Source: Buxus sempervirens
Taxonomy: Eukaryota > Streptophyta > Magnoliopsida > Buxales > Buxaceae
Direction of reading: 5' to 3'
Length of the DNA: 64,000 nucleotides
NCBI GenBank assembly: GCA_947561395.2
Contig: OX387183.1
Span: forward strand, 59,937,915 to 60,001,914
This document shows, in pieces, positions 12,406 to 25,810 of the stretch. A program made the position numbers and the translations under genes. The notes beneath the pieces were generated by a model. It did not search any database and had not been told where the DNA came from. It worked only from the letters and a program-made list of their open reading frames with translations. How positions within the stretch are numbered: position 1 is the first letter of the stretch; the number at the start of each line of letters is the position of its first letter.

Positions 12406-12860
12406 TACCTTAAATAAAATCCCGAAAATGCCCTTTACCTTAAATAAAATCCCGAAAATGCCCTTTACCCTGAAAAATCCCGAAAATGCCCTTTACCCTT
12501 AAAAAATCCCGAAAGTGCCCTTTGCCTTAAATAAAATCCCGAAAATGCCCTTTACCCTGAAAAATCCCGAAAATGCCCTTTACCCTTAAAAAATCCCGAA
12601 AATGCCCTTTGCCTTAAATAAAAATCCCGAAAATGCCCTTTACCCTGAAAAATCCCAAAAATGCCCTTTACCTTAAATAAAATCCCGAAAATGCCCTTTA
12701 CCCTGAAAAATCCCGAAAATGCCCTTTACCCTTAAAAAATCCCGAAAATGCCCTTTACCCTTAAAAAAATCCCGAAAATGCCCTTTGCCTTAAATAAAAT
12801 CCCGAAAATGCCCTTTACCCTGAAAAATCCCGAAAATGCCCTTTACCTTGATAAATCCCT
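12405..12860. repeat. Minisatellite with gaaaatgccctttacc core
   Basis: About 17 copies of a 25-32-bp unit containing cccgaaaatgccctttacc alternate with three linker types (taaataaaat, ctgaaaaat, cttaaaaaa). The alternation suggests a higher-order unit. It lies wholly inside the solo LTR. Confidence 0.9.
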
Positions 12861-13948
12861 CCCCTTGGACCCAGTATAATGAGCCAGTCTCTCCTTGATA
12901 AATATCAATTTTGATCTGTTTCTGTGATGTATATTCTGTAACGTTTGCTAGACATAGGTGGCATTCCTGAATCAAGCCAAATGAGCCAAAAAGGGTTTCT
13001 GGGTCACCCGGAAACCCGACATGGGACTTGGACTCCCGGTCCAACTTGACTTCCAGTGGGCCTTCCAACGGGGCCCACCAAGCCCAATAAACACCAAAGC
13101 ATGCCATTAAAATAAATTAAGTAAAATGAACAATTTGAACCGGGCGGGCCAAACCCAATGCGGCCCACCCGAGCCTTGTTATGTGAAATTGATGCATGAA
13201 TTGCGTGGTTTGGCCGAGACCAAGGGCAAGGGCCTACCGGGCCCACCAAAGCCCACCCACCGAACCAAGGAAGGGTGCAAACCCTAACTTCTGGTAACTT
13301 GGGCTTACAAGCCCAGATTTGGACTACGGGCCCCAAGCCCAGTGTCTGAATCACTTTGGCAACATTAAAAAGACAAATCCAATAAAAAATACTTGGCCAC
13401 CATGTGGGCCCACCTAAGGGGCCCACAAACCAGTCCGGCCCACTTGCGCATAAAAAAACACTTAACCTTCAAATCTGAATCTAAAGTAAAATCAATGCAC
13501 CAACCAAAGCCCAAAGGGCCTCCTAGGATAGGCCAAGGCCCACAAGGGCACACGGGCTTGACTAAGCCCACCAAGGATACCGTGGGCCTTCCAACGGGGC
13601 CCACCCAACCAGACTCAGATCACCTAAGTAATCAAGATAAAAGCAACTAAAGGGACCCACACCACTCAGGTGGTCCCGCCAGACTTAACCAAATTGCATA
13701 TCGGATTAGGAATCAGGTGAGACCAATGTAAGCTGACTCAAACCAGGGAACCCACGGGACCCGTCATCCGACGGGGTGGACCGGGGTGTCTACGGACTTC
13801 CCCGAACCACAACCGAGAACAGACTTAGAATCTCAAGCCGCAGACCAAAAAGCCCTAATAGGCAAGATTAGGCACCCAGGTGTCCGCCTGCACCCCATCA
13901 GGCGGTGGCGACTCCGATTTCCTGTGCCGCGTTTCCCACGCGCGCACA

Positions 13949-16463
13949 CATGGCCTTATTAGAGGCTTTACAGCATCGGATGTTAAGCCCCCCCAATCTT
14001 CTAGGTAAACAAAGATTATCCCAACAGATAGTATGGAGCGTCTTTCCTTTACCATCCTTGTGCCAGAAGAATTTCCTGGCCTCCAGATTAATTTTTTCTG
14101 ATATGGTTTCAGGTAGTTTCAGACACGCCATTTGGTATTGGGCAGAGCTGAGGAGGGCAGCATTGATAAGAGTAACTCTACCAGCCTGGGTCAGCAGCTT
14201 GGCCTTCCACCCAACCAGCTTGGAATTAATTCTGTCTAACAGCTCTTTAAAATGGTACAGCTTTGGGCCATCAATCAAGGTGGGGATTCCAAGGTACTTG
14301 CCAGGTTTCCTAGTTGGCTTGACTCCAAAGATCCTAGCAAGTTTACTTTTCTCCTGCCCTTTGATACAGGGGCTGAGGAAAAGCTCAGATTTAGAAGGAT
14401 TAAGTCTATGCCCAGCCAAATCACAGAAGTTATTGATGATGCCATTAAAGTTTTCCATGTTTTTGCTAGTGGCTCTACCAAATAGGAGGAGGTCATCCGC
14501 ATACATAAGGTGGCTAATGGGTTCCGCATACCTTCTGACTCTAACTCCAAAGATATGATTGCTAGATTCGGCTTTGAGTAACATCATAGAGAGAATCTGT
14601 TGGGTTAGGATGAAAATGTAAGGGGACAGGGGGTCCCCTTGCCTAATTCCTCTGGATGGGTTGATCCTATGGCTAGGCTTCCCATTTAAAAGGACATTGT
14701 AGGTCACAGTCCTGATACACCACATGATTAGCTTTATGAGTCTTGGGTTAAAACCAAAAACATTTAAAGTCTTTTCAATGAAGTCCCAATTGAGCCTATC
14801 ATAGGCTTTGGTCAGATCAAGCTTTAGAGCGAAAAGACCTTTCTTGCTGCTATTTTTTTTTACCCTTAATGGTGTGGTAAAGTTCCTGGGCAGCAATGAC
14901 ATTTTCATGAATGTTCCGCCCAGGAACAAAGGCACTTTGATGGGGGGATATGATGTTAGCCATAACAGGTCTCATTCTATCAACTATAAGCCTAGAAATA
15001 ATTTTATAACTGAAATTGCACAGGCTTATAGGTCTGAAATCATTCACTCTTCTAGGGTTATCCACTTTAGGAATGAGGACAATGTAGGTTTGGTTGAGAT
15101 TCCTATCAAATTCCCCCCTCTCAAAACAATCTTTGACCATACTACACACCTCCTCTTTAACCACATCCAAATAGGTTTGGTAGAAGAACCCCTGGAACCC
15201 ATCAGGCCCGGGACTCTTCAGGGCCCCCATTTTTTTAACCACCCCCCATATCTCCTCATCAGTAACAGGTCTAACCATGTTATTACTTTCAAGCTCAGCA
15301 ATGAAGGGGTTGATTTGCTCTAAGGGATTTAGGCTCCTCTCAAGCCCATCAGCCATGAACACTCCCTCAAAATGGTCAGTGATCATATCTTCAATCTGTT
15401 TTGGGTCTCTAACCTCCTCATTGTTTTCATTTTTTAGGGAGATGATTTTATTTTTATGTCTTCTGCTGATAGTGGACACATGGAAAAACCTAGTGTTCAG
15501 ATCCCCCTCCTTGAGCCATTTAATTCTAGATTTCTGCTGCCAGAATTTCTCCTGGGCGAAGAGGGCATCAAGGTAATTTTTATGGCACAGATGTTCAGCT
15601 CTAATGAGGTCCGGGTTATCAGAGTGTTCAAGTTTCTTTTGTAAGTCTTTTAGCTCATAAAAAATAAGCAGGACCCTTTTGTTCACATCCCCCACAACCT
15701 CCCTGTTCCACTTACTTAGGCTGCCTCTAAGTTTCCACATTTTCCTGTGCAACCCACCCCTGTTGTTAGTCCAGTTTTCAACTATTATGTCTCTACAGAG
15801 GGGTTCATCAGCCCAGAATTTTTCAAACCTAAAAATTTTGTGTACTTTGGAGTTTTTACAGTTAAGATTCAAGCAAAGGGGGCCATGATCAGACTCAATA
15901 ATAGGATCCTGCCACAGGGTCGCGTTGGGAAATAGCTGACACCAGTCAGTGCTAACCAGCACTCTGTCAATTTTTTGTTTAATGTTGGCATTCCCCTTGC
16001 GGCCATTATTCCAAGTGAATTTCATGCCTTTACAAGGTAAGTCGATAAGACCAGTGTTATTTATAAAGTCATTGAAAAGTTCAGTCTTCCGTACCTTGTT
16101 GATGTTCCCACCTTTCTTTTCGTGCTTATAGAGAACGACATTGAAGTCGCCAATGGTACACCACGGCACATCACTATTTCTGGCAAAGTTCTTTAGTGCT
16201 TCCCATTGCTTTCCTTGTTCTTGAATAGTGGAGCTTGCATGCACGAATGAGATTTCGAAACTCTCCCCACCCTTACCTCTAACTGCCATATTTATGCACC
16301 AGCTAAAGACCGTAACCACTGCGATGTCCACTTCATTGTCCCAAAGTATCCAGTATCCTTCAGATTTACCGATTGCCGGGCTCCACCATACATTGGGGAA
16401 TCCAAAAGTTCTAGCAAATCTCGCTGATTTTTTGTCATTCATGAGAGTCTCGGATATCAGCAA
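13949..16463 (-). pseudogene. LINE ORF2 5' part: endonuclease and reverse transcriptase
   Basis: Two overlapping frames cover this piece. The first (16463-14850, 537 residues) carries the endonuclease (LISET, GDFNVVL, IDRVLVS, ESDHGPLCLNL) and the start of the reverse transcriptase (GPDGFQGFF, FRPISLCN, HQSAFVPGR). The second (14935 leftward) continues with LKLDLTKAYDRLNWDF, SRGIRQGDPLSPYIF and the catalytic YADD box near 14500. The frames shift at a homopolymer run near 14850-14858 (A on the minus strand), the simplest single lesion. An in-frame stop lies just upstream of the first frame. The part ends at the LTR junction after LGGLNIRCCKASNKAM. Confidence 0.88.
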
Positions 16464-16546
16464 GATGTTTGGCCATTACGGCGATAGCACCAATTTCGTC
16501 TTTTTCCTCTACTGTTTTCACACTTCACTTCTTTTGACAGTCCTCT

Positions 16547-17616
16547 CTTCGTCATATGTCTCCCCTCTCTGTTTTTCTTGAAACTGTACGTGTAGTATTT
16601 AATCGAACGAACAAGCTGGTCAGAACAATGGAGTTCGCTTATAACGAAGAAATTCAAGAAAATTCAAAATCTCATTTCGAATTGTTTTTCCAGAATTAGA
16701 AATGTCGTAGGATTTCTTTCCTGTAATGGTTATTCTAAATCTCCTGAAATAAATTAAAGCACGGTTATAGAGATTTATTTTTAACACAGTTTCTAGTTTA
16801 TCAAACCAATCATATCTGCTTTTTACTGTTGAATGAGATTCCCTGATTATAAATCTATTAAAGGGTAAAAGCAAGACGTGACCACGGAGCTTTGGACTGC
16901 GTCCTATTGAAAAAGGTTGTAACTTGGTCCGGTTTGATATCAACCCAAAAGCAAAATCAGGTTTGTGACTGTTAACCCAAAACTAAACTGAACCAAATCG
17001 AGAACCGATCACTCTAATCCGAAGAATGAACCGAATATATATGTATGCACAAATTTGCTTTGATTTTACTAAAAAATACTTTTAAGTCGGGTTTTGAAAT
17101 GGTTTGGTTTGGTTTGGCTTAATTAACCAAAACATCAACCCAAAACCAAACTAATGTTTAATTCGGTTTTACAGATTTTAGAAAGAAAACCAAATCATGG
17201 GCTTTAAAACCCAGCCAGAATCGACCTAGTTCTCGGTTTTTAAATGAACCAAGTTGCACCCACTCATACATAAGATCCAAGACATCATGACTACCAAAAA
17301 AAAAAAAAGATCCAAGACATCATTCCGAAGTTTAGAGAAGTAAAAAGACTCAACTGCTAAAAAGAAGGGAATGAAGCAGCAAGATAACCACACGGGACCG
17401 TCCTAGACAAATACCACCAACGAGAATTTTTGTAACTTTTTTTTTCTTTTTCTTGCCCAAAAAAGCGTTTGCATATATAGACTGTCCGTACGGCATTAAA
17501 CTAAGAAACGAAAGAAGAATCATTGATCTCATAAAATGGAACGACGTTTGCTATAATGTTATGCTGTTTTTGTTTTGGAGTCAGATGTTGCCACGTGCAG
17601 CTTCCGAAATTTTATC
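16547..17616. other. Gene-free spacer upstream of the GH9 gene
   Basis: AT-rich spacer with no coding signal. It contains a ggtttgg-rich MITE-like stretch at 16915-17261 and, near 17592-17597, a CACGTG G-box word shortly before the GH9 TATA box. Confidence 0.6.
16915..17261. mobile_element. MITE-like element rich in accaaa/ggtttgg words
   Basis: The ends form an imperfect inverted repeat (ggttgtaacttggtcc against gggtgcaacttggttc, read from the right end). The inside is packed with aacccaaa and ggtttggttt words on both strands. No clear target duplication was found. A related but one-ended stretch lies near 24500-24700. Confidence 0.55.
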
Positions 17617-17624
17617 TATAAATA
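17617..17624 (+). promoter_or_regulatory. TATA box of the GH9 gene
   Basis: The sequence tataaata lies 101 bp upstream of the GH9 start codon, which fits a leader of about 70 nt. A CACGTG G-box sits about 20 bp upstream of it. Confidence 0.7.
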
Positions 17625-17709
17625 GTAAACGGAGTTACCAACCAAGAGATACGAGACAGAGAGGACCAGCTCATTGCAAAAGCCTCCTTTTCCTTCCATA
17701 TATTTGTGA

Positions 17710-19717
<2,008 letters not shown>

Positions 19718-21304
19718 GTCTTGACTGACGACTCGTGTTATATAGCCAAGCTTTATTTATAATTTATGGTCATGGTATATTCACTTACTCTTCTATGTCT
19801 CCGTCCATTTGTATAGGTTTTCACTTCCATATATCAACCCATTCTGGGAAAGACGACGACGTACGTCAATGTGCACAGCTATCCTAATCCGATTCCTCTG
19901 TATATCCGTCCCTTAAAGGAAGACGATTGTAATGCTACTAGTGAACGACAAAAGAAAGAATTGTTTCATTGTTTCGGCTGTTTGGGTCACTTTTTTTCCC
20001 AAATTCAAATCATATACGGCGATAATTAACGAAAGGTTGGATCCCACGTAGAATTTAAAAACTAAAAAATACGAGTTGAAATCGTCTCTGCTGTTTGCCT
20101 GATTTGCTCCCTGATGTGGCCGTGAGATGCGGCCATGTGGAGCATCTCACGGCCACGGTTTTTTCATGTGATATAAATGTATCAAGTGGGCCCACATGAA
20201 AAAACAGTGGCCGTGAGATACTCCACATGGCAACATCCCACGGCCACATCAGGGAACAAATCAGGCAAACAAGACAGACGATTTCATTCCCTAACATTTC
20301 CCTACCGACCATATAAGGGGAAGAAAGTGATAATTAAGGGAGAGATATCTATATGTATAGTATATGTAGTGAGAATGGGAGGGTGCCATCTGAGGCGTAC
20401 GTTAATGGTTTTCCATGGTTCCACTCCCGCCTTCATCAAAAGGAAGTAATACTCGACGGCGCCACTTCCGGCTGAGGGCACACATGTCATCATTTGAGTT
20501 GGTGCTGCAACCTGCATGCCCAATCCGAACCGTGGAAATAATACCAAGCCCTCTTTAGAAGGCATCCTTTATAAGAACTATGCAATTTTTTTTAGTAAAA
20601 GCCAGAACTAGTTCATTTCATTCAAAAAGAAGATCAGTGCATTAAGTAGGGCTGTAGCCACTATTGGACACAAAAAAACAACCAAGAACAGAAGTGATTC
20701 ACATAACCAAATTTATAGTAACACTACCAGTAACCCTAATATTTGTGTCTGCATAGATTAAGAACATAGTAAAGCAAACAGCCAAAGCCAGAAAACCTAA
20801 TAGAAACCCATAAGGTACGTCTAAGATAGGATCCGCTTTCTTACGAATTAAAAGGTCCCCTAAAGGGAACATCAGATAGGCGACCTTACGACAACTATTA
20901 AATGACCAAGCCCATTCAAGAATGGACCAAGAAGATGAAAGAAAAAAAAAGGAAGATGAACATCCCTAGAATAAGCACATATTGGGGAGTTCAAATTATC
21001 AACATTATAATAGTGTAGACATCTGTAATGTAATAGAGTAGCCATTTACATGTTTCTTTGATCACTAGGACACTTATGATTGGGCTGACCTAAGAATTTT
21101 CATGAATGACCAAGTTTGCTTTAAAATGCATCAGGCTAGTCATCCCCAACTCGACGGGCCACCTAACCCATGAACAGCCTTATGATAGGCAAATGTGGAG
21201 TTCAAATGGTCTACAATGTAATCGTAGGCATCTATAATACGAGACGCGAGTAATGGATAAGCTAATTCTCCATGTTATGCACCTGCGAATACACAGGTGC
21301 TTCT
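19718..21304. other. Gene-free spacer after the GH9 gene
   Basis: No gene was found. The stretch contains the palindromic MITE at 20078-20285. The part at 20580-21150 is AT-rich and may be old repeat debris, without ends that I can define. Confidence 0.5.
20078..20285. mobile_element. Palindromic MITE, copy 1
   Basis: A 208-bp hairpin. The arms match almost perfectly from gaaatcgtct inward through tgtttgcctgattt, ccctgatgtggccgtga and gttttttcatgtg. Each arm also holds its own smaller palindrome (gtgagatg ... catctcac). The same core occurs in the two elements near 62270-62505 and 63727-63925. No convincing target duplication was seen. Confidence 0.85.
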
Positions 21305-21800
21305 TAGGCTGTTAATGGGTCGAATGAAGATCCGAATTCGACCCGATTATCAAAATATGGATCTTAGCTTTAGATTCGATTATCCGAATCCGATTATATT
21401 CGGATTCAAATATGGTATTGCACATATTCGACCCGATAAAGATCCGATCGTTTATTTTGTATATATGTTATGTTTTTAGGCCTTTTTAAGTCTTTTTATA
21501 TATTAGTATAAAAGGAATGAAGATTTCATATAATATTTATTGATTTATGGTCATAATATAGCACAAATTTGAATTAATACATCCTTGTTTGATCCACTAA
21601 CTTAAGGTTTATAATATCTTAATTATTTTCCATATAATGTAATCCGATTCGGATATTGGATAATCAATTGGATTCGAATTTGGTATTAGATTTGAAAGAT
21701 TCGTCGGATAATCGGTTCAAATTCGGATATCGGATTTTCTTATCAGATCGAATTCGGATCTTAGCATATCCGTACTGTATTCGACCCGTTTACAGCCCTA
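21305..21800. mobile_element. hAT-like MITE (496 bp)
   Basis: The terminal inverted repeats are taggctgttaatgggtcga on the left and, read inward from the right, tagggctgtaaacgggtcga. The flanks gtgcttct (21297-21304) and ctgcttct (21801-21808) are an 8-bp target duplication with one mismatch, as expected for hAT. The inside is rich in gattcggat words on both strands. It has no transposase, so it is non-autonomous. Confidence 0.8.
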
Positions 21801-21876
21801 CTGCTTCTTGGTGATCAAACAAATAGATCACAAGTATTGTAGTGAGTTATTGCACGCCATAAGCTCACATCGCAAG

Positions 21877-24279
21877 TGTTAGCACCTGATTTTTGCACCC
21901 CCAAAATAAAGAAAAATGAAGTCAAACTAAAAGTCAAACCCTGAGGGGGTCAAAAATTGACTTTTTGATTCAAGTGAATTTGGCCATCAAACTTTATCTC
22001 ATTGAAAAGAGCATTTCGACACGATTCTAACGCAACTGAATTTGCTGGAATCGGAGTCCAGATGAAAAAGATATGAGCTGGTCAAACTTTTGGGGAGCAA
22101 AAAGTTGACTTTTTGCTACACCCCAATTCAGCTGCTAAACTTGACCCCAGTGGACAGGTGGTTCCGAGCCGGTTCCAACGACACTAAGTTTGCTGAAATC
22201 GGACACCGGATGAAAAAGTTATGAGCAGTTGAAGTTTCAGAAAAACTGCCCATGTAGCAAAAAGGCAGCAAAAATGGAACAAACCAATAAAATAAATAAG
22301 ATAAATGTGTTTAATAATATTTTAATAAAGAGAATCTCGCTTTTTAATAAAATAATCGTAAAAATCGGATAAGAATCTTGCAAAAAACCAAATTGAATAA
22401 GGTTTGAAATCCAAACATTTAAAAAACGTGCGGGACCGTATTTACATTACGGGCAAGGCATGCCCGTATTTTAAATACGGGCACGCTTCTAGAAGCAAAA
22501 CACGCGTCGCTGTACGGCGGAACACGCGTCCCGTACGGCCGAATCTGCGATAATTGCAAATATTCGTTTTTTTGCCCGTATTTGAATTACGGGCAGGGCA
22601 GCTCGTATTGGAATTACGGGCAGGGTACGCCCGTAGTTCAAATACGGGCATGGGATTTTTGCCTATAAATAGAGAGGCCACCCCCCTTCATTTGGACAAG
22701 CCCTCTCCTCTGGCCTTCCCCCTTTTCCTCTTGGTGCTTCCCACGGCCAAGTTCTGCCCATGTTGCCACCACCCTACCCAAGCCAACATAATGTCCAAAA
22801 TACCCTTGCCTCCCCAAGATCATGCCTAAACCTCCAACAACCTCCTCCTAAACCCAACCTTCTGTCAAACCCCTTTCAAGTTTAACCTGAAAAATCCGAC
22901 GGGACGCGGAAGCGCTGCCAAATTCACTTGGACTTGGAGGAATCATCATAATCAATTAGACATTGCATTGTAAGTATCTTTACTCAATTAAGAGAATTTT
23001 TAATCACCTTTCTTTTCTTCATCACTTCCTTTTCTTATATTATTACGTCATGTCTAACACATTTTGGCTGCTGTATGTGATGAGCATTTGATTTAAAAAT
23101 AATCATTCCTACGGAAAAGAGGAGAAAATAACCAAAGCTACCAAAAGAATGATACTCCATATAATTTGGTTACAATGTTGAACTTCTTTCAACATATGAG
23201 ATACCCTGTAATCTCCCCTTTTCCCTCTTAAACAATGGACATGGGTGCTTGAGCAAACAAAAGAAGAAGGAAGATCATGATCCTAAAGAAAGTGAAAAGA
23301 GAAAAAATGGCTTTACAAGCCAAATGAAGGAAATGTGGAACCTGGAAGGAAAGCAGAAGCTCGGTGGAGATTACCAGAAGACCCAGAAAGGCCACGGAAC
23401 AGATTCAGATTGAAATCGGCAGCAAAAATGCAAACTGAGTGGCGTCCGTAAACTCAGAACGGTCCCGTGTGGACCGTATTTACTTCACGGGCAAGGCCAA
23501 CCGGATTCCATTCACGGTCAGGCTGAACCGTAGAGAAAACACGGGCGAAGTGTAAAAGTGATGAAAAATTGTAATTCCTTGGTTCGGTTGGACCGGATCC
23601 GGCCTAAGCCGGCTTAAACCATCCCCTTAAACCATTTGGGCTACCTTAAGCCCATTTTTGGACTTTGGGCCTAGATAGGCCCATTAAGATCCCTTTGGCC
23701 CACTAGTGGGGCCCACTTCTGACCGGCCCAAACCCGGCCCGTTTTTCATAAAACGGGCCCAGGCCATTGGACTTTGGCTAATGGGCCCATTCCAAGCCCA
23801 TTAAGCCCAAATAAGTTGTAAATAAATAAAATAACCAAATGGGTTACCCAATAACCCAACTGGGCCCCAAGCCCAACCTCGGCAACCCACGGGCCTTCCA
23901 ACGGGACCCGGGTCCGACCCACTTCACTTAAATAAATAAAAAGATAAAATTAAATAAAAAGGGACCCACACCTTTAGAGGGCCCCGCCAGACCTAACAAG
24001 GCAGCACGCTGGTCTAGGAAGGGTGAAATTGACTCAAAAACCAGGGAGACCCGAGGGACCCGTCAAACCGACGGGGAGGACTAGGGTGTCTTTAGGACTT
24101 CCTCGGATCGTAATCGAGGACTTAGCTAGAACTCTGAAAAGCCGCAGACCAGACTTAGACCCGATTAGGGCAAAACCGTGTCTGCCTGCACTCTCAGGCA
24201 GTGGCGACTCCGAATGTCCCGAGGCACGCACTAAAGGTGCGCCCGGTGTGCGATCTAGGCCAGGTTTTAGGTGCGCACA
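21877..24279. mobile_element. Solo LTR (2.40 kb), same family as 10286-13948
   Basis: The element starts tgttagcacctg and ends gtgcgcaca. It is flanked by a perfect 5-bp duplication gcaag (21872-21876 and 24280-24284). Shared with the other copy are the first 200 bp, a genomic-style gggcccacc-rich middle, the block with a cgacggggnggacnngggtgtc pattern, and the gcctgcac...ggcgactccg block near the 3' end. A TATA-like cctataaatagag lies near 22662. No internal region or partner LTR is present, so it is a solo LTR fossil, probably Ty3/Gypsy by inference. Confidence 0.85.
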
Positions 24280-24284
24280 GCAAG

Positions 24285-25500
24285 GATATATTTTGAGATC
24301 TAATAAAAATCTCACAAGAGTTAAAACTCCCTCCAAACCCATCTGGACTCCAATTTTATCAATTTTACATTTCGTTATCTTCCTTCCTAGTTTCAAGTTG
24401 TTTGTGAATGAAATTTTCCTGTTGAGTGAAGATAAATGATATAAAAACTGTGATTTATGTTTTTTGTTTCCTGGGCACGTAATTGAGGAGTACCTACTAG
24501 TGCTGCAACTTGGTGCGGTTTGGTTCGAGTTGGCCTCAACCCAAGACCAAACCAAGGTTACTGATGGTTGGCCCCAAACCGACCTCAGAAACGAAATACC
24601 CAAACCAAAAACTGAACCGATTATTTAAAGAAAACTCGTAACCCAACCCAAACCGAACCGAATTGCAAAATTCGTTTCAGTTTGGGTCATTTTCCCATAC
24701 TTAAAACCTGTTATCAAGAGAGAGATTCCTACTTTTGTCCAAAAATTTTTTTTTAAAGAATACACACAACAAATTTAAAGGATCATCACTTACATGTGGT
24801 CCCATCCCTTAAGTAGTTCACATGCATACATAAGATGGACCAAAGAGCTTAGAATCCCAAGTCATATGTTAATTGTTTTGGACTGCACTTTTGAGCTCAT
24901 GAATCAATTTAATAATTAACTACAAAGATTTATAAAATAATAATCTTATTCATTATTTTATAACTTATAATTTATAAGTTATATTTTATTATTACAATTT
25001 TATCTATTGTATATTTTATATACATTATTATATTCATTATTGGCTTTAACCTAATCATTGTCACCCCTGAATGGAACCAACCAGGAGACGCCAAAGTAAA
25101 CGAACCTAGGCCTTTTTTTTTCTCTCTCTTTTTTAGGCAGGTGAGCCATGGTCTTCCTCCCATGTGGTCGATCCAACCAAAGAACTATAGTCGATCCAAC
25201 CCGGAGGCGCACCGCCTTTTACAATGCGAGAGAGCATTGTGTTACCTATCGCCATCGGCATCAGCGAGTTGGAATTCTAGAAGTCTCCTTTTTTATCTCA
25301 TTAGATTAGAAAGAAACGTTAGGCTGCATTCTGCAGGGAGTCGGGACGCCTTCATAAACCTCCGTAAAAAAAACATTGGCCGTTAATCAATAAGAAGATT
25401 ACATAAGCGTCCTGGTGTAGCGTGCGCTCTCGATTCTCCGACCCCCGAATCATCCGTCTCTGCCAAATTAGGGTTTTTACTTAGCACGGTTTCTGACAGA
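24285..25500. other. Gene-free spacer before the small four-exon gene
   Basis: AT-rich DNA with a partial copy of the ggtttgg-type repeat near 24500-24700 and a very AT-rich part near 24900-25040. The stretch from about 25400 should be the promoter and leader of the next gene. It carries a telo-box-like ttagggttttt near 25467. Confidence 0.55.
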
Positions 25501-25548
25501 TTATTCTGCGCTGCAAGTTCCTTCGACTGTTCGCTGTTACCTCTTCAG

Positions 25549-25766
25549 GTATGTACAAATTGTCTTTCTTTCGTTTTTTGTATTATTTTTCACGATTTTC
25601 CTTTTGGGCAGATTAGACAACTTTCAATTCCATGCCTTATCCACGTTGTGCGACCTTTTTTTTTCTTTCTCGAAACGTATTATTTAGAGTTTATTTGATG
25701 GTTATGTAATTTTATAGGGTTAGGGTTCTATTTTTTCCTGATTGATTTTGGATTCGAATGTGTTAG
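25549..25766 (+). other. Probable 5' UTR intron of the small gene
   Basis: Donor ctcttcag|gtatgt at 25548/25549 and acceptor tgttag|gtcg at 25766/25767 lie 44 bp upstream of the start codon. The inside is T-rich, as plant leader introns are. This is inferred from sequence alone. Confidence 0.55.
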
Positions 25767-25810
25767 GTCGCTGTTGGTATTCTCATCTGAAAAAAAAGAA
25801 AGAGATTATC

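Larger units (their letters stand above)
10286..13948. mobile_element. Solo LTR (3.66 kb) nested in the LINE
   Basis: The element begins tgtaagcacc and ends cgcgcaca, so it has TG...CA termini. It is flanked by a perfect 5-bp duplication catgg (10281-10285 and 13949-13953), which interrupts one LINE codon region. It shares its start, several inner blocks and its end with the copy at 21877. No gag-pol internal region or second LTR is present, so it is a solo LTR fossil. The great length suggests a Ty3/Gypsy element such as the Tat/Ogre group, but this is inference. A tatataac TATA-like site lies near 11264. It must be younger than the LINE it split. Confidence 0.85.
8723..16530 (-). mobile_element. 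L1-type LINE, split by a solo LTR
   Basis: The 3' end is marked by a 19-nt poly(T) run on the plus strand (8723-8741), which is the poly(A) tail of a minus-strand element. Reading leftward from about 16463, the parts are an APE-type endonuclease, reverse transcriptase, zf-RVT and a plant-type RNase H. The element is interrupted by the LTR at 10286-13948; without it the LINE is about 4.1 kb. The upstream end is decayed or truncated: the endonuclease N-terminus is missing and no ORF1 is seen. A weak target-duplication candidate pairs 8705-8722 with 16521-16543 (both containing a tttgaca-tcc word), so the right end is approximate. Confidence 0.85.

Noticed and set aside
12405-12860. Regularly spaced repeats resembling a CRISPR array
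   Set aside because: The linkers are variants of one another and not unique spacers, and the array lies inside a plant LTR. It is a minisatellite.
13004-13650. 140-codon and similar open frames rich in Gly/Pro/Trp
   Set aside because: They arise from gggcccacc-type repeats in the LTR and repeat the same low-complexity words on both strands.
8705-16544. Target duplication for the large LINE (8705-8722 against 16521-16544)
   Set aside because: The match needs gaps and mismatches. I kept it only as a weak hint and did not use it to fix the right border.
24023-24603. 138- and 189-codon open frames at the end of the second LTR
   Set aside because: They run through the LTR border and the target duplication into flanking DNA, so they cannot be one old gene.
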